From assembly GCF_050589685.1 (NCBI RefSeq), contig NZ_JBNGOS010000017.1, positions 68,863 to 132,862 of the forward strand: DNA of 64,000 bases, given 5' to 3'. The notes beneath the pieces were generated by a model that saw only the letters and a program-made list of their open reading frames with translations, ran no database searches and had not been told where the DNA came from. This document shows positions 8,092 through 17,194 of the stretch, one piece after another. This stretch comes from Saccharicrinis sp050589685 (lineage in GTDB: Bacteria; Bacteroidota; Bacteroidia; Bacteroidales; Marinilabiliaceae). Made by a program: the position numbers and the translations under genes. Position 1 is the first letter of the stretch. Every line of letters starts with the position of its first letter.

Positions 8092-9567
8092 TCAGCTTTT
8101 CAAGTGTTTATAAACATATTCCAAATCTATATATTCGCGCATATAACCTGCCAGTTTATCGTAGTTTTCTTCCTTGTATCTGTTGTAATCAAAGTCATGA
8201 TCATCCACATTGAAAGTTCGTAATAATTCCTGAATTACAATCTGATTATCGAGTATGCCATGAAAATAAGAACCCCAACACTTATGGTTGCCCCAGCATC
8301 CTTCTCCACTCCCGTCAGGTAATGTATTTACTGGTTTATAAGTATCGTTAACTGGGCTTGTGATTCCCATGTGAATTTCATAACCTCTGCACAGCTCTTC
8401 GTGTTCCCTAAAATAAAACTCCCCCTGCTCTGTCACTTTTGAATTTTTAAGTATTGTTTCAACCGGAAGCAAGCACAAACCTTCTGTTTCCTTTGCTGTT
8501 CCCTCAACTCCATCGGGGTCTTTTATTGAGACGCCCATCATCTGATATCCCCCGCAAATACCAATAATTACCTTTCCGCATTCAGATGCGTTTACTATTT
8601 CCTTATCTACACCTGATGATTTCAGCACGTTCAAATCCGAAATCGAATTTTTTGATCCCGGAATAATTATTATATCGGCATTTCGCAGTTCGTATATATC
8701 GACCGTATAATATAAATTAACCGATGGATGCATTGACAACGCATTGAAGTCTGTGAAATTGGAAAGCTGTTCCAATTTTATGACCGCAATATTCACTTTT
8801 CCGGCAAACGCATGTGTTTTTTTACTGATAAGGCTTACCGAATCCTCTTCTTCTACGTATAAATCCTGAAAATATGGCAGTACCCCAACCACAGGTATAT
8901 CCGTTAGTTGCTCCAAGATCTGTTTTCCTTCCCGAAACAAACGTGCATCGCCCCTAAACTTATTGACAATTATCCCTTTGACGGCTTTTTTTTCTTCTTT
9001 GGTTAACAAGGCGATGGTACCGTAAACACTCCCAAAAATACCGCCTCGATCTATGTCCGCCACCAAATAGACGTCAGCCCCTGCACGTAAGGCCATACGC
9101 ATGTTTGTTATATCCCGTTTTTTCAGGTTCAGTTCCGAAATACTCCCGGCTCCTTCCATTACTACAGGACTAAACTCTATCTCTAATTTTTGAAAAGATT
9201 CGCAGGCTGCTTCAAATAACTCTGCTCTATCATTCTCCTCGAAATATTCATAGGCAGATTGATCACCGATTGGTTTTCCCATCAGGACTATTTGCGATTT
9301 CAACTCACCTGTGGGCTTTAACAGAACCGGATTCATATACACCGAAGGCTCTAGCTTACAAGCCTCGGCCTGAACCGCCTGAGCCCGACCTATCTCTAGA
9401 CCGTCCGGTGTCGCATAGCTATTAAGCGACATATTTTGCGCTTTAAAAGGAGCAGGATGGTAACCGTCCTGTTTAAAAACTCTGCAAAACCCTGCATTGA
9501 CCAGACTCTTCCCTGCATCGGAACATGTGCCCACAAACATGATGGGTTTCAATTTATGATTGCTCAT
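8092..9567 (-). CDS. cobQ: Cobyric acid synthase (adenosylcobyric acid synthase)
   Basis: I start the gene at the ATG at 9567 (MSNHKLKPIMFVG), giving 491 residues; the longer open frame begins with TTG. CobQ amidates cobyrinic acid a,c-diamide at side chains b, d, e and g using glutamine and ATP. The N-terminal P-loop-like domain (FVGTCSDAGKS, residues 11-21), the MEGAGSISE block, DIDRGGIFGSVYGT, and the C-terminal class I amidotransferase domain with nucleophile Cys338 in GICGGYQ are all present. It faces away from the lipoprotein gene at 9980. I found no cobalamin-riboswitch-like B12 box in the upstream spacer. Confidence 0.95.
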   Translation of the reverse strand: MSNHKLKPIMFVGTCSDAGKSLVNAGFCRVFKQDGYHPAPFKAQNMSLNSYATPDGLEIGRAQAVQAEACKLEPSVYMNPVLLKPTGELKSQIVLMGKPIGDQSAYEYFEENDRAELFEAACESFQKLEIEFSPVVMEGAGSISELNLKKRDITNMRMALRAGADVYLVADIDRGGIFGSVYGTIALLTKEEKKAVKGIIVNKFRGDARLFREGKQILEQLTDIPVVGVLPYFQDLYVEEEDSVSLISKKTHAFAGKVNIAVIKLEQLSNFTDFNALSMHPSVNLYYTVDIYELRNADIIIIPGSKNSISDLNVLKSSGVDKEIVNASECGKVIIGICGGYQMMGVSIKDPDGVEGTAKETEGLCLLPVETILKNSKVTEQGEFYFREHEELCRGYEIHMGITSPVNDTYKPVNTLPDGSGEGCWGNHKCWGSYFHGILDNQIVIQELLRTFNVDDHDFDYNRYKEENYDKLAGYMREYIDLEYVYKHLKS

Positions 9568-9979
9568 TCTGTTATACCAATAAATATTAAAAAATAGACA
9601 AGAAACCGCCAAAATTACTGGATCCGTCTCTGTTTAAGATGCGACCAAAGTTACTATTAAAGTGTATTAAAAAAATATAGAACTGCAATACTCAATTGCT
9701 ATATGGCTGATTTATCTCTAAAACATCCATTATTCCATTTATATTTTCGCATATCCCTCCCTCTTTAAATCACTGACCAATCATATAATGGTAATATATT
9801 CATCTATATATTTTGCATAGTTTTATTACAATGATGAAATTTATACTTTAATTGAAATACAATTAAGGATTTAAATAACAAAATACATGAGATTAAAACA
9901 GATTATTGGTATTTTAGAAAAAGATATATCTCTTAAATATGGGTACCGAAAAATCTAACATCTTTATTAAAATATTATA
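9568..9979. other. AT-rich divergent spacer
   Basis: This 412-base gap lies between cobQ (-) and the lipoprotein gene at 9980 (+) and must carry both promoters. It is AT-rich, with TATATTTTCG near 9740 and TATATATTTTGC near 9808 as possible -7 elements on the + strand. I see no coding potential, riboswitch or clear inverted repeat. Confidence 0.5.
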
Positions 9980-12625
9980 ATGAAACATTATATAATAATA
10001 CTAATAATGGCAATAATTACAGGATGCCAAAACAAACCGCGAATATTACATCAAAACATAGACTATACGGTGTACAGGGATAAAGTGGTACAGGGTGAAT
10101 ACACCGCACAGGTATTGCCTGACGGTTCAATGACCAGTAATTATAAAAGTCCGGCCAATGCACCCCGCAGGAGAACCATTGAGCTTAAGTTCAGCATCAA
10201 CCAAAAGGACAACGAACTACCTTTTGCCTCCAATCACCAAATTGTTGTTAAACCCGAAAACGGACAATACCAAACACCGCTGATAATTTTCGGACAGCAA
10301 TATCTCGATAAAGAAGCAGGTATTGACGAAGCCCTGGAACTCGATGTGCCCATGACCGTAAAATTGGATATGAGCCCTGTATTTAACGCTTTTGAAAAAG
10401 ACGGTTATTACGAAGACTTGAACGGAGATAAGATTTACAAAGAAGATTTCAAGGGGGTATTTATGGCCGGTAATATTGTTCCGCTTAATTTCGACTTCGA
10501 AAACCTACAAGAAGATGTTCAATTACAGGATACTGATGGCGACCATATTTACGAACTCACTTTAAACATAAACACCCATGATCCCGATAGATATGTTAAA
10601 CCTGGTTGGAAACTTACCAGGGACATATCAAGTTATCCGCAGCTAAAAACAGACAACAACTTGGTTCAGGCTTTATACAACATGGCTTTAGAAGAAACAG
10701 TTTTGCTTAGCGAGGAAGATGGAACATTCAGGACCGGTGCAAAATGGGCCGGCGTATGGACGCGTGACGTAAGCTACTCTATTGTTTTGGGGATGGGGAT
10801 GGCCGATATTCAGAGAGCCAGGAAATCATTGTTAAGAAAGGCTAAAAGAAGCAGGATCATTCAGGACACGGGATCCGGTGGGGCATGGCCCGTATCATCA
10901 GACAGAACTACATGGGCGTTGGCTGCCTGGGAATTATATTTGATTTCGGGCGACCAACTTTGGTTGGATTACTGCTACCAGGTTATCAGCAATACAGTGG
11001 AGGATGACAGGAAAGTGGTATATAACCCAAACAACGGTTTGTATCGGGGTGAATCCTCGTTTTTAGACTGGCGTGTTCAGACCTATCCAAGATGGATGGA
11101 TAATGTAGATATTTACAGCTCCATGAACCTGGGAACAAACCTGGTCCATTATCGAACCTTAATGATTGTATCAAAAATAGCAGAATTGGAAAACATGCCG
11201 ACTCAGGCCGAGAAATATGCCGATTGGGCTGCCCAATTGAAAAAAGCGATCAACCAACAATTCTGGAATCCCGAAAAAGGTTACTACACACAATATTTGT
11301 ACGGCAGGTATTTTACCTATGAATCTCCAAAAGCTGAAGCGCTTGGCGAAGCATTTTCCGTTTTATTTGATGTGGCTGAAGAGAAAAGTAAATCTGTAAT
11401 TGAAAATACACCTGTACTTACCTGGGGAATCCCATGCGTTTACCCGCAAATACCTGATATGCGACCATACCACAATAACGGCGTCTGGCCTTTTGTTCAA
11501 GCTTTCTGGAATATGTCGGCAGCTAAAGCAGGAAACGAAACTGCCTTGGAACAAGGATTAAGTGCTTTTTACCGGGCTTCGGCCATGTTTTTAACCAATA
11601 AAGAAAACATGGTAGCCGAAAATGGTGACTTTATAACAGCGCTCAACTCCGACAGGCAATTATGGAGTGTTGCCGGTAATCTGGGAATGATATATAAAAT
11701 CATGTTCGGCATTCGCTTTACTCCGGACAGCAAAATGACTTTCTCGCCTTTTATCCCCAAAACTTATGCAGGCGAGATGCAACTGAGTAATTTAAAAATT
11801 AGAAACAAGGAGTTTACGGTTAAAATTAACGGGTATGGAAACCAAGTTAAGTCGTTTAGAGTGGATGGGGAAGAAAGTGGCCTCCATGAAGTTTCGTTAA
11901 TTGGAGAGGGAAAACATACCGTTGAAATTAAATTGGCTAACAATTCTCTGAAAGGCCAGATAAATTTGATAGACAATAAGTTCCATTTGAAAACGCCTGA
12001 AACAAGTTTTGACGGAATTAACCTGAATTGGACAAGCATTGAAGGTGCTCAAACATATGAAGTGTTTAAAAACGGCGAACTCTTTAAGACTGTAAAGGAT
12101 ACCAGTATAGATATCTCGGGACCCAATGCAGAATATACGGTAAGGGCAGCTGATGAACAAGGAGATGTTTCTTTTTTAAGCGAACCCGTTTTACATGCTA
12201 GTAATTTATTAATAACGAGCATTAATAAATTTGTTAGGGATAAAAGTATAAGCGTAGCATCCTCGCCTCCAGACATGACTGAAGTTTCAAAAACAAAGAA
12301 TAGAAATATTGAATGGAGTGTTATTGTTCCAGAATCAGGCTATTACAAACTTTATTTCGAATACAGCAATGGTAACGGCCCCTGGAATACGGATAACAAA
12401 TGTGCTATCAGAACTTTATGGGTTAATGGCGAAATAACGTCTCCTGTTATCATGGCGCAAAGAGGTCTCCATGAATGGGCCAGTATCGGCAATACAAATA
12501 TTATTGGTTTAAAGTTGGAAAAGGGCAACAACCAGTTTAAACTCAGTTTTGAACCGGAGAATGAGAACATGAATTTCGAAAACAACAAGGCATTGATTGG
12601 AAATATGATGATGATTAAAATTTAG
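9980..12625 (+). CDS. Secreted lipoprotein with six-hairpin glycosidase-like domain and FN3-like C-terminus
   Basis: An 881-residue probable lipoprotein (lipobox ITGC, Cys16). An N-terminal beta-rich region of about 210 residues carries DLNGDKIYKED and DTDGDHIYEL, possibly Ca-binding. A long alpha-helical region follows (about 220-600) with WAGVWTRDVSY, GGAWPVSSDRTTWALAAWEL, WNPEKGYYTQY and NNGVWPFVQAFWN; this pattern fits the (alpha/alpha)6 barrel of debranching-enzyme or trehalase-like glycosidases. The C-terminus has an FN3-like unit (about 665-735) and a last beta-sandwich resembling a carbohydrate-binding module. The exact GH family is not clear to me. It is convergent with 12636-13793 and about 2.5 kb from the first GH16 gene, so membership in the galactan island is uncertain. 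Confidence 0.7.
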   Translation: MKHYIIILIMAIITGCQNKPRILHQNIDYTVYRDKVVQGEYTAQVLPDGSMTSNYKSPANAPRRRTIELKFSINQKDNELPFASNHQIVVKPENGQYQTPLIIFGQQYLDKEAGIDEALELDVPMTVKLDMSPVFNAFEKDGYYEDLNGDKIYKEDFKGVFMAGNIVPLNFDFENLQEDVQLQDTDGDHIYELTLNINTHDPDRYVKPGWKLTRDISSYPQLKTDNNLVQALYNMALEETVLLSEEDGTFRTGAKWAGVWTRDVSYSIVLGMGMADIQRARKSLLRKAKRSRIIQDTGSGGAWPVSSDRTTWALAAWELYLISGDQLWLDYCYQVISNTVEDDRKVVYNPNNGLYRGESSFLDWRVQTYPRWMDNVDIYSSMNLGTNLVHYRTLMIVSKIAELENMPTQAEKYADWAAQLKKAINQQFWNPEKGYYTQYLYGRYFTYESPKAEALGEAFSVLFDVAEEKSKSVIENTPVLTWGIPCVYPQIPDMRPYHNNGVWPFVQAFWNMSAAKAGNETALEQGLSAFYRASAMFLTNKENMVAENGDFITALNSDRQLWSVAGNLGMIYKIMFGIRFTPDSKMTFSPFIPKTYAGEMQLSNLKIRNKEFTVKINGYGNQVKSFRVDGEESGLHEVSLIGEGKHTVEIKLANNSLKGQINLIDNKFHLKTPETSFDGINLNWTSIEGAQTYEVFKNGELFKTVKDTSIDISGPNAEYTVRAADEQGDVSFLSEPVLHASNLLITSINKFVRDKSISVASSPPDMTEVSKTKNRNIEWSVIVPESGYYKLYFEYSNGNGPWNTDNKCAIRTLWVNGEITSPVIMAQRGLHEWASIGNTNIIGLKLEKGNNQFKLSFEPENENMNFENNKALIGNMMMIKI

Positions 12626-12635
12626 ATCTCAATAA

Positions 12636-13793
12636 TTAAAACGCCTCACTAATAGACACATACAAACCTTGATTGTCTTTGCCGAAACCATAATCTATCC
12701 GAACATTTAGCCGGGGTTGGATTTCATATCTGATCCCGGCCCCAAAATTCGCCAGCCAATGATCCATCTGTCGGTATGCAGGCGCTACAGAACCTAATCC
12801 TATCCAGCCAACAACTCCAAACGGGCTTTCATAATTACCTTTTCGGTTTATCCTGCGTCTTTCAAACATATGCCTGTATTCCATAATCCCGAAAAGCATT
12901 GACTTATCCCTAAACCTTCCTTTTTGATATCCACGGAGGTCGAACATGGTTCCCAAATGCGGTAGTTCAGTCCAAGGCACCGCACCATCTGCATACTCAG
13001 TTTTTACCTGCATGGCCAGCGTTTTTCTATATTCTATTGGAAAGTACTTTCTGGCATCCAAGGTTAATTTGTTGAATTCATACCCCGATATATTGATGAT
13101 TTTATTATATTCGGAGAAAGCTACACTTAGCAAGCCGCCTTTATGCGCATTCTGAACATTATCGCGACTATCATATTCCAGAATAAAACCTAAACCTACG
13201 TTTGAAATATCTGCGCCATACTGCTTTACATACGTTTCTGCCTTCATATAATCATTGAGCTCGGTAGCCTTCGTCTCATTTATATCATACGTTAAGCCCA
13301 CAAAAAAGCGGTTTGTTACCTTGCGGACAATCTTACCCTCTAACGACCACCATCGGCGATGATAATTGGTAGTTTGATCAGCACTCGAAGTTCGGTTCCC
13401 CACATCATATCCTACCCCCCAATAATTATCAGGCATATCTCTGAAATAAAAACGAGACAACACCCTCAACTTATCGTCTTTACCATATATATAAGGAAAT
13501 ACAGAAATTGACATGGAATTATTGGTACTATAACCAATCGAGAAAGGAATACTTGACCGCCCCAGCATAGGATTATCCGGCTGCACCTTAAATGATATCA
13601 ATGCCCCTGCCGTTACCATCAATTCCAGCTCGGGAGAATAGGATGGTGCAATATATGGCGTAAACATCAAGTTCTGAACCGAACTGGAGCTTGTTAAAGA
13701 ATCCCGCTCCGTTTGTGCCCCCACTGAAATACAGAATCCACTCCAAACGCCGAAACATGAAATAAAAAGACTAATTATTCTAAAAAAAGACAT
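12636..13793 (-). CDS. Omp85/BamA-type outer-membrane beta-barrel protein
   Basis: I take the ATG at 13793 (MSFFRIISLF), which starts directly with a signal peptide ending near VGA; an upstream frame extension to 13838 adds an unlikely Cys-rich leader. The 385-residue protein lacks POTRA domains and consists of antiparallel beta strands typical of the bacterial surface antigen (Omp85 C-terminal) family: EYDSRDNVQNAHKGG, LPHLGTMFDLRGYQKGRF (the RGY-type motif near the barrel end) and a final strand YVSISEAF ending in Phe. It may be an outer-membrane channel or insertase-like barrel; its substrate is unknown. The stop codon is only 10 bases from that of the convergent lipoprotein gene. Confidence 0.75.
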   Translation of the reverse strand: MSFFRIISLFISCFGVWSGFCISVGAQTERDSLTSSSSVQNLMFTPYIAPSYSPELELMVTAGALISFKVQPDNPMLGRSSIPFSIGYSTNNSMSISVFPYIYGKDDKLRVLSRFYFRDMPDNYWGVGYDVGNRTSSADQTTNYHRRWWSLEGKIVRKVTNRFFVGLTYDINETKATELNDYMKAETYVKQYGADISNVGLGFILEYDSRDNVQNAHKGGLLSVAFSEYNKIINISGYEFNKLTLDARKYFPIEYRKTLAMQVKTEYADGAVPWTELPHLGTMFDLRGYQKGRFRDKSMLFGIMEYRHMFERRRINRKGNYESPFGVVGWIGLGSVAPAYRQMDHWLANFGAGIRYEIQPRLNVRIDYGFGKDNQGLYVSISEAF

Positions 13794-14409
13794 TTCCTCA
13801 ACCAAATAAACCAAACAGCCGCAAGATACACATTTCAAATATTGTGGTTATAATAAAGTCCATAATAAGACAAAAATCATTTAAACAAGGCGTCACAAAT
13901 ACTCCTTTTCTCTCGGAAATTAAAGCTCAACCCTCTCCAACATAAGCAGATAAACTAACACTACGGCCTCACCTGACTTCTCAAGGCAAACCTTTTTCGA
14001 CCGCCTCTCCTACTCCCATTTAATATGTCAGTGAGACCTCCCGAGGCAAGGCAAACAACTTTCATTCCATGTACCTTTTTTTTTACACCATAAAATCCGT
14101 GTAGTTTCCGACTTTGTTTAGCGTGGCATACCCATTCCATCGGGTATGTCTGATAATGTTATGCACAAAGCGGGACGGGCTGATTTGTGCCTGGGGTCGG
14201 GATAATGCGTATAGACCCCCTTTAGATTCCGCCTCTCGATGAACTCGGTTGCCTTCGGCCAATCAATGCCACTGCCAACCCTCATCGTATACTTTCACTT
14301 CCCAATTAGTTACCATGTGCGACTCATAACAAAAAACCTGTAAGGGTATAAATCCGTACAGACAATTTAAATAAAATCGCTCAACAATAAAACAAATGTA
14401 CTTATAGCA
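13794..14409. other. Gene-poor, probably decayed spacer
   Basis: No convincing complete gene. Base composition is less AT-rich than in neighbouring spacers, especially around 14110-14290, which could mean a foreign or formerly coding origin. The only reading frame of note is the 55-codon minus-strand frame at 14118-14285. I saw no terminal repeats or transposase motifs. Confidence 0.4.
14118..14285 (-). CDS. Possible small ORF or gene remnant (55 aa), unrecognised
   Basis: A 55-residue frame beginning MRVGSGIDWPKATEFIE and ending IPDGMGMPR. The composition is protein-like (Trp, Tyr, balanced charges, no low complexity), and the stretch stands out from its AT-rich surroundings. I do not recognise a family. 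It may be a real small protein or a leftover of a longer gene, since the surrounding 1.2 kb also holds a clear pseudogene. No ribosome-binding site or promoter could be assigned. Confidence 0.25.
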   Translation of the reverse strand: MRVGSGIDWPKATEFIERRNLKGVYTHYPDPRHKSARPALCITLSDIPDGMGMPR

Positions 14410-14925
14410 CTATCTTTTAATTTCATTATTATCTTTTACAATATAAATCCCTTTTTGCAGGTCAAGAATTTTATTATTTGATATTTCATTAACTAAGCCA
14501 CTTTCAACCAAAGTTTCACTTAGGTTATAAATTGTTTTTGTTTTAAAAGCATTAATATACTATTGATTTACAATACTATATACCTAGTTGACTCCTCTAC
14601 CCAATCACTATCCGTAGTTGTTTTTTCAATTAATTCTAAATCATCCAAGTACATCACCAAGGAACCTACTGCTGCCTCAATTTGTGTTTGTTTAACAATA
14701 GGTTGCACAGAAACACCAGCAGCATCCCCTGCAGTTAAACTTCCATCTGCCGCGTATTCAAACTGGACCTGTCGCCAGGTATTTAAGGGATTGCTTATTC
14801 AAGCCCGTCTTACCAATATTTAAAACCTTGTGTATCATCTTCTCCCCAAGTAGCGTTGGCTGCCTTTAAAGTTGATACTTGAATGCAAATAATCCTAACA
14901 GTAAAAAGTAAATGTTTTTCATCAT
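14410..14925 (-). pseudogene. Remnant of a secreted protein with a type IX sorting domain
   Basis: Three pieces in different frames follow each other on the minus strand. (1) A start MMKNIYFLLLGLFAF at 14925, a typical signal peptide, stops after about 20 codons. (2) A beta-sandwich-like piece ends at the stop at 14568; it contains NTWRQVQFEYAADGSLT and GSLVMYLDDLELIE, a pattern seen in carbohydrate-binding modules. (3) The last piece ends at 14410 with KTIYNLSETLVESG and ILDLQKGIYIVK, which match the closing strands of type A C-terminal sorting domains of the type IX secretion system. The original was therefore a secreted cargo protein, now reduced by frameshifts and probably a large deletion. 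It lies divergent from the intact GH16 with a sorting domain. Confidence 0.7.
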
Positions 14926-14990
14926 CAATAAAGTTTTAAAAGTAAATAACCATTACAATTAACTCGGATAAAAACTGATTCAGGAAATTA

Positions 14991-15067
14991 TTGGGAGCAT
15001 AAAAGGGGAATATTTTTGCCTGACAATGGGTATCAATTTGTTGATAATTGCTAAATCCCCCTTTTAT
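14991..15067 (+). promoter_or_regulatory. Candidate promoter and operator of the GH16 gene
   Basis: TTG (14991-14993), then 17 bases, then TATTTTTG (15011-15018) fit the Bacteroidota promoter pattern. The -7 element is embedded in inverted repeats: ATAAAAGGGG (14999-15008) pairs with CCCCTTTTAT (15058-15067), and inside lies TATCAA TTTG TTGATA (15031-15046). A related AAAAGGGGAGTAT...TTTTG sequence lies upstream of the sulfatase at 57144-58943, which suggests a shared regulator site. Confidence 0.45.
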
Positions 15068-15141
15068 AAGATCATTTTATTCGCAGAAATGATAAACGTA
15101 ACATGTAACTTGTACACGTAAAATATAACAATCTACATAGT

Positions 15142-17010
15142 ATGAGAACACCACTACTTTTTTTAAGCTTTTTCCTTTTAACCATAGCATGTTTTGCCAA
15201 TCCCCCCAAACCCCCCATCGGTAAAAGGTGGGCAATAAATCCCTTGTACTCGGATGAGTTTAACGGTACCGAACTTGATTTGAACAAGTGGTACAACTAC
15301 CATCCCACATGGGTAGGCAGGCCTCCCGGCTTATTTATGGAATCGCAAATTAAGGTTGAAGATGGTTACCTTAAGATTTGGGGCGAAAAAATGGATGAGG
15401 AAGTGATTGTAAATGGCAACGCCTTCAACATTAAGTGCGGAGCCGTTATTTCACGTAAACAGACTGCCCACTATGGATATTACGAGTGTAAGTTCAAAGC
15501 CAACAAAACCACTTTATCCTCTACCTTCTGGTTTTCGAACCGTAAAAACTTTGATGGTCCTGAAGAATGTAACGACAAATATTCGCAAGAATGGGACATT
15601 CAGGAATGTATTGGCCGAGAGGGCGATTTTGACGGTAGCTGGTTTGCCAAAGGTATGCACAGCAATGCACATTTATGGTATACCGACTGTGAAGGAACAA
15701 GACACGACTACAGAGCTACCGAGGCCAGGTTCGAAGATACTCAATTAGCCAGCGAAGACTTTAATATTTATGGTGGGTGGTGGAAAGATGCCAACTCTGC
15801 CACGTACTACTACAACAATGGCGAACCACTAGACCAAACATTTTATGATCAGGTATTAGACAAGCCATTTTCAAATCCAATGGGAATGAATTTGGTGGTA
15901 GAGACCTATCCTTTTCCTTGGATTGAGCTGCCTAACGACGAGGAACTGGCTGATCCTGATAAAAATGGCACCCTCTACGATTGGGTAAGGGCATATGTTC
16001 TGGTTGATGCTTTTGAGCCATATATTACAGAAGAAGAGCCTCTTATTAAAAATGGAGATTTCGAAACGGGAGACCTAAGCGGATGGATTGGCTGGGGTAG
16101 TCCCGGTGCGGCAATAACGGACAATACAGTACATATTGCCAACGGAACATATGCATGTAGAATAGTTGGAGGAGGTGCTCCAGAACAAATACTTGATCTA
16201 AAACCTAATACCGATTATACCATAACTTGCAATGCAAAAGCTGTAACTGGATCAATAACCCTGGGTGTTAAAGACAATGGTTCCGGAGAGAAAATTAACG
16301 GTGTTGAAGTAACAGGAACCGATTACCAGCCTTATACGTTAAAATTTAATTCGGGAAACTATGCGGTAAAGCTATATTATTATGCGCAAGCCAACGAAGA
16401 GGGTTATATTGACGATATTATGGTTGAAGAAGATAATCCCGCCCCACCTGTTGAAGTAGAACCATTAGCATTATACGACGAAAACGTTACATTGAACCCT
16501 AATTTTTCCCAGGATTGGACAAAACAGGAAGTTTCTATACCATTGGTGTTTCAGGCCAACCAAGATAGGGAAATGCATCTAAAACTTAAAAATAGTGATG
16601 ACATTGTTGTGTCAGATACCGTGCTGACTGCTTATGCCGGATATGCTAATGCCGTTGTCAATATTAAAGTGGATTCTGTACTGACCAAAGGTGCTTATTC
16701 CTTATACTCGGATATCAGACCTATCGATGGTTTGGAAAGTGATATTATTTACACCGAATCCATTTCTTTAAACGATGTTTCTGTTAGATCAACTAAAGCT
16801 GAGACTTTAAAAGTATATCCTTCCCCAGCATCTAATTTATTGCACATCAATGGCATTCAGGTTGGCACTCAATATAACATTTATGATATGAAAGGTATTT
16901 TAGTAGACTCAGAACCATACAATGGTGAGCCAATCCTAATTAGCGACTTAAAACCAGGCATGTATATTATTGGGATTAATGAGCGAAAAGGGCGGTTTGT
17001 TAAGCGGTAA
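15142..17010 (+). CDS. Secreted GH16 endo-galactanase (agarase/porphyranase type) with CBM and type IX sorting domain
   Basis: A 622-residue secreted enzyme: signal peptide (about 1-19), GH16 catalytic domain (about 30-298), a carbohydrate-binding-like beta-sandwich (about 303-432, opening with NGDFETGDLSGW), a linker beta domain, and a C-terminal type A sorting domain (about 555-622, LKVYPSPASNLLHI...LKPGMYIIGI) that directs export by the type IX system. The catalytic motif is EWDIQE, with Glu150, Asp152 and Glu155 in the beta-bulge form. The motif and galactan context point to an endo-beta-agarase or beta-porphyranase; which one cannot be decided by eye. It is the only clearly type IX-secreted enzyme here and would cut the polymer outside the cell. 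Confidence 0.88.
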   Translation: MRTPLLFLSFFLLTIACFANPPKPPIGKRWAINPLYSDEFNGTELDLNKWYNYHPTWVGRPPGLFMESQIKVEDGYLKIWGEKMDEEVIVNGNAFNIKCGAVISRKQTAHYGYYECKFKANKTTLSSTFWFSNRKNFDGPEECNDKYSQEWDIQECIGREGDFDGSWFAKGMHSNAHLWYTDCEGTRHDYRATEARFEDTQLASEDFNIYGGWWKDANSATYYYNNGEPLDQTFYDQVLDKPFSNPMGMNLVVETYPFPWIELPNDEELADPDKNGTLYDWVRAYVLVDAFEPYITEEEPLIKNGDFETGDLSGWIGWGSPGAAITDNTVHIANGTYACRIVGGGAPEQILDLKPNTDYTITCNAKAVTGSITLGVKDNGSGEKINGVEVTGTDYQPYTLKFNSGNYAVKLYYYAQANEEGYIDDIMVEEDNPAPPVEVEPLALYDENVTLNPNFSQDWTKQEVSIPLVFQANQDREMHLKLKNSDDIVVSDTVLTAYAGYANAVVNIKVDSVLTKGAYSLYSDIRPIDGLESDIIYTESISLNDVSVRSTKAETLKVYPSPASNLLHINGIQVGTQYNIYDMKGILVDSEPYNGEPILISDLKPGMYIIGINERKGRFVKR

Positions 17011-17135
17011 AGAGAAGTGAGCATAATGCACTAACATACAATCCTTAAATGTACAAATCCCTTGGGAGGTTTAATTCTTCTAGGGGGTTTTTAGTTGTTA
17101 TATTGTAATACTGACCTCACATTCCTTTGAATACG

Positions 17136-17180
17136 AACAATAAGAGGTTAACCCAAATTTGGCTAACCTCTTATGTTGTT
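17136..17180. terminator. Terminator between convergent GH16 and beta-helix genes
   Basis: TAAGAGGTTA (17141-17150) pairs with TAACCTCTTA (17164-17173), extended outward by AACAA/TTGTT after a 2-base bulge, with an internal CCAAATTTGG palindrome in the loop. It lies between the stop codons of the + strand GH16 and the - strand gene at 17195 and probably serves both. Confidence 0.75.
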
Positions 17181-17194
17181 TCCTAAATATGATA

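Noticed and set aside
7981..8223. Open frame of 80 codons on the + strand beside cobQ
   Set aside because: It overlaps the 3' end of cobQ in antisense, starts with TTG-like context and has hydrophobic low-information sequence; a shadow frame.
9568..9979. Cobalamin riboswitch upstream of cobQ
   Set aside because: I looked for a B12-box-like sequence and pairing arms and found none; also none before cobT.
14563..14823. Open frame of 86 codons on the + strand
   Set aside because: It is antisense to the remnant of the type IX cargo gene, whose minus-strand pieces read far more like real protein.
15142..17010. Assignment of the GH16 as a kappa-carrageenase
   Set aside because: The GH117 and LacZ-like GH2 partners point to agar/porphyran, and no carrageenan-specific partners (such as GH127/GH129 or GH82 with certainty) are present; left as a general galactanase.
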